Source of the DNA: Chinchilla lanigera
Taxonomy: Eukaryota; Chordata; Mammalia; Rodentia; Chinchillidae
Direction: 5' to 3'
NCBI RefSeq assembly: GCF_000276665.1
Contig: NW_004955483.1
Span: 7,754,133-7,818,132, forward strand
DNA length: 64,000 bases
Part shown: piece after piece, positions 60,391-64,000 of the stretch
How the letters are laid out: the number at the start of each line of letters is the position of its first letter
How positions within the stretch are numbered: the first letter of the stretch is position 1
Translations under genes and position numbers: made by a program
Notes under the pieces: model-generated
Database searches by the model: none
Told to the model about the DNA's origin: nothing
What the model saw: the letters and a program-made list of their open reading frames with translations, nothing else

Positions 60391-62849
60391 CTGTATAAAA
60401 TATATTTGGATAAAAGTTTTTTTAACTAACAAAAGGAAGTCTGCATTGAGGAAACCAAGGTAAGATGATAATGAGGCTAAAATTGTATTTAACAAATATA
60501 ACACATTTAGAAATGCATCAAAAATCTAATTATCCCCCTCACAAAATACTGTCAATTTATTTACTGTGCAAACGAATCAAACTAAGTTAGCTAAAATGTA
60601 TGAAGGATCACAAACCAAGCATGTCAATCTTCCCCATTCCAAGTTTGGTGGAAAAAAAAATTTAACTTCATTACAAAAACTTTTTTTTCAAAATTTTCTT
60701 TCTCAAATAAGAAAGAAACTCATGTGCTTTTACCCAGTAGCTTAAGTAAAAGCTCCTTAGCAATCTTTGCCAAAAATTTAGGGTCAGTCTCATGTTATAT
60801 GTATTTTCCTATGCTTCTTTTTAAAAGTTTGATTGGAGTTTTATTATACTGAAAGCCAGTTTTGTCTGTTTGTTATAATATCACCCAAAAATCTTTCTTG
60901 AAAGATATAAGTATCTCAAATAAAATTCAGAATTGGAGACAGAAGGTACAGGCAATGAAGAGCTAGGAGGCATTAAAGGAATCTGAGCACATTTCCTGTC
61001 ATAGGTGCATGAAGGACAAAAAACCTAATGCTACTTCTACTTTAGGACCAAGTTGACCCAAGCTAGGGCCCAGAGACCTCAGTGATATCCCATTAGCTAC
61101 ACCCCCAAAGCTATTGGAAGTCACTGATTTTATGGCACAATCCTGTATTCCACTTACTCTCACCTAAAATGGTTGGTGGACTCATGTAAATTGTTTGCAA
61201 ATCCATCCAAATCACACCTAATACTTCTGATCAGTCAAAGATGAGCAACTTATATAACAGTTAAGATAAGGCAAACAGAAAAAAAGATCTTTCAGACATA
61301 GAAAGTAATGCTAATGAGAAAAATGACAGAACTAACATGGTAAAAAATCAAAGATAGCTATGGATGTTTATTTCAAATTAAAAAGATAAATTACACTAGA
61401 GTATGCATTACTGCCAACAAGGAAGTCATAGGTCTCTAATTTTTTTGCATCTCGCTCTACTTTGAATCTCCTATTTATTATTTCCTAAGTCAAAGATTTA
61501 CATGCAATTAGGCTTTAAAAAGACAAATCAACTTTTCCATTGACAATTATAAAAAGTTAATTCCCTCGCTGCTCACCAAATTGGTCCTTCTGGAATAAAG
61601 ATGACACACAGAACACACAATCTCCTCTCAGGCCTGCCATTTAGACCCAGCTTCTTCTCCATCTGCTCACTGACAGCCTGCTATGGGGAAAGCTCTGGGC
61701 TGGATGCCTGTGCTATGCCGAAGGAGACTCGGAGGCTGTGCGCGAGGGACTGAAATCCCTTGGAAGGAGATGCAGGCTCACAAGATTCAGAAAGGATCCA
61801 CTCCATGATCTTGTCATCTGCTAGACTGTGCATATTAGGACGCATTTTCAGAAGTGTTTCTATCATACTGTTTAGCTTTAGATGAAAGAAGGCTTTTTGG
61901 TGTTGGGGACCACTACAGAGTGGCTCTGAGCAGGATTTAATATTAACCAATTGGCTTTCCATGTTTACTTGGGAGTTGTCCAAAGTTTAGGCACCTTGTC
62001 TAAAGATGGGCAGTTGACTCATAGTAAATAAACCTCTACGGGTCATTGGTCACCACTGAAGCCTGTTTTGGCTTGTGAAGCTGTGACGCCTCAAAGGACA
62101 AGACAAGGCCACAGCTGAGGACGTTTGGCTCCAACCCCAATTAATTACCAGGAGACTGCAGCTGCAGACTCCACACTCCTACAATAAATACGAACCTAAA
62201 GATAAGGTAGTTCTCCTGACTGACATAATTTACTACTAGGGAAAATTCTCCCAAGGTCCTGCGAGATTCCTGCGTTTTCTTGAGTAGCCTCCTTCTTTGT
62301 TTGAAAACTAAAGAAATACAGGCTGCCCAGAGAAGTCTTTGGCTAACTCAGAGAATACTGAAGTTGTAAGAGAGTTAGTCCCTCCTGGAGCCCTGAAATC
62401 ATTTCCATTGTCTCATTTATTTAAGCCTTCGCCATCTACTCGCTTGGGAGATTGCAGGCCTGATCAGCCTGTAATAACTTAACCTGGTTTTTGATACATT
62501 GGATCTGCTTTTAAAAAGTAACAGCACATGATGCAAAGTATTAAATTCCTGGTTCCAGTGCCAATAAGAGGTAAATCGCTATTGCTCAAGGCCTCCATTC
62601 CTACAATGATAATGCTGAAGTAATTGCGCTAGGATGAGTACCAAGAGAGTCCATAGAGAGTGGGTAAGGGGGTATGAATGATTTTTTAGGATACTCACAA
62701 GTACCCTAAAATTGTCAGACTGCTAGAATAACAATCCTGGAGAATAGTAAACAAGATTATAAAGAGGTGTCATGTGGCATACATTAACCTCTTGTGCCAA
62801 CAGAGAAATTCCAAATCATCCCAAATCATACTACAACATTCCTTCTTAA

Positions 62850-63720
62850 TTTTTTATTTCAGAATAATGTTAGATTTACAAAAAGTTGGAAAACTCATAA
62901 AGAGCTCTTAAATGCAATTTCTGAAGATAACACTTTATATAACCAAAGTTAATTACTGAAATAATGAAATTTACATTTATATAATATAATTGGAAGCTGT
63001 TACGGTTTGTGTCTAGATGTCCCCCCAAAGCATCATGCAGAAACAGGGCTTTTTCAGAGGTGACTGGATCTAGAGCATGTGATGCTGGCATTGATTCATG
63101 GTGGAATACTAGGTTCAAGGGCTCTAGAATTAATGGTGTGAGTACTACCCCTTCTAAGTAGGCTCGATAAGATAAAAGGGACAGAAAGAGCTGTTGTCCT
63201 CCCTTGCTGCTTTGCTACCTTCTGCTTGCCGTTTATGAGCTATTCTTTGCAAAACCACTCTGCCTTGGAGCCAGCCAATTGTGGACTGAAATCTTTACAA
63301 ACTATGAGCTACATAAATCTTTTCTCCTTTAATTTGTGGACGTTGGGTATTTTGCCTCAGCAATGAGAAAAGTAACTAACACAGAATTCTTACTCAAATT
63401 TGTCAAATCATCCCACTAATGTCTTTTTTCAATCTAAGATCCAATCCAGGCTACCATCTTAATTTAGGTATGGTATTTCCTTTAGTGACCTTGACATGTT
63501 TGAAGAATTCAGGCCAGTTATGTGTATAATGTACTTCTACTGGATTTGTCTGATGCTTTCTCATGATTAGACTGGGTTGGTACATTTTAGCCAGAACTTC
63601 AGAAGTGATCTTGGGGCCATCAGGAGGTACGTGCAGATAGCATGTTTCATAAGTAGTAAGATTAACTTCTAGACTTGTTTAAGGTGATATCCGCCAGGTT
63701 TCTCCATCCTTAGTAGTTAG
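62850..63720. mobile_element. Ancient L1M 3' end split by an LTR
   Basis: Left part 62850-62997 (gttagatttacaaaaagttgg) and right part 63386-63720 (aatgtcttttttcaatctaag, gatccaatccaggctaccat) belong to one old L1M tail that the LTR at 62998-63385 interrupts. Confidence 0.7.
62998..63385 (+). mobile_element. Solo LTR, MaLR (ERVL-MaLR) type
   Basis: Starts tgttacggtttgtgtc and ends agaaaagtaactaacaca. It has the MaLR layout with aataa-poor late block (cataaatcttttctcctttaatttg) and tgcctcagcaatgagaaaagtaac at the end. No internal viral genes nearby. Confidence 0.75.
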
Positions 63721-64000
63721 TATCTTGTAAGAGATGTTTTAATTTAGGATATTTAAGATAGAGAGCACCTCTTCAATAATTAGGTGAGACACAAGATGAA
63801 GTAAAATTGTATTACTTACAGATCACGGAAAGTACACAGCACACTTCAAGGACTTACTCCAAAATGTCAGAGAGTACAGATAGGGAGAGAGAAGGACCCA
63901 TGGGCCAATACCCTTTTGGGTCCAGGGCATTAGCCAAACAGATTTCCAATAAGGAGTTTTAACTGGTAGGTTTAAAGAAAGCAGAATTCAGTGAGAGGCT

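Larger units (their letters stand above)
59413..64000 (-). other. RNF144B: Partial RNF144B intron
   Basis: Upstream of the linker exon, running off the window. AT-rich to 61.5 kb; an unassigned open frame at 61681-61983; an L1M/LTR nest at 62.85-63.72 kb. No RING1 exon seen. Confidence 0.8.

Noticed and set aside
1..64000. CRISPR array, operon or phage-like system
   Set aside because: No regularly spaced repeats and no compact coding; splice sites, SINEs and LTRs show this is mammalian nuclear DNA.

Overview
This is a stretch of mammalian nuclear DNA, almost certainly from a rodent. The short interspersed repeats show this: many tRNA-derived ID-type SINEs (box A/box B RNA polymerase III promoter, A-rich tail, perfect target-site duplications) and B1-type 7SL-derived SINEs. 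The ID subfamily does not look like the mouse/rat, squirrel, guinea-pig or kangaroo-rat forms I remember. A beaver-like castorimorph is my best guess, but the species is inference.

One protein-coding gene is supported: RNF144B (also IBRDC2, PIR2, p53RFP), an RBR-type E3 ubiquitin ligase, on the minus strand. Five coding exons are present (59352-59412, 41117-41321, 39214-39358, 35469-35558 and 33898-34038). They join in frame into 642 nt, which is 213 codons plus a stop. This matches residues 91-303 of the 303-residue human protein. The exons encoding RING1 and the promoter lie beyond position 64000. Every exon has AG/GT splice borders and the frame is open throughout.

Layout: 1 to about 30 kb is the region 3' of the gene, holding repeats, a decayed ATP6V1G1 processed pseudogene (about 18.55-19.25 kb) and unassigned sequence. 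About 30.3-33.9 kb is repeat-poor and is the likely long 3' UTR. From 33.9 kb to the right edge is the body of RNF144B, four complete introns and part of a fifth, filled with SINEs, L1 and L2 remnants, MaLR-type LTRs and DNA transposons.

Repeats worth noting are a 241-bp hAT-type MITE with intact terminal inverted repeats, two oppositely oriented mariner transposase remnants, four B1+ID composite SINEs, a 96-bp tandem duplication, and a MaLR LTR nested in an old L1. I found no CRISPR array, bacterial operon, tRNA or rRNA gene, and no convincing new protein-coding system. Family names for repeats come from memory of consensus sequences, not from a search.
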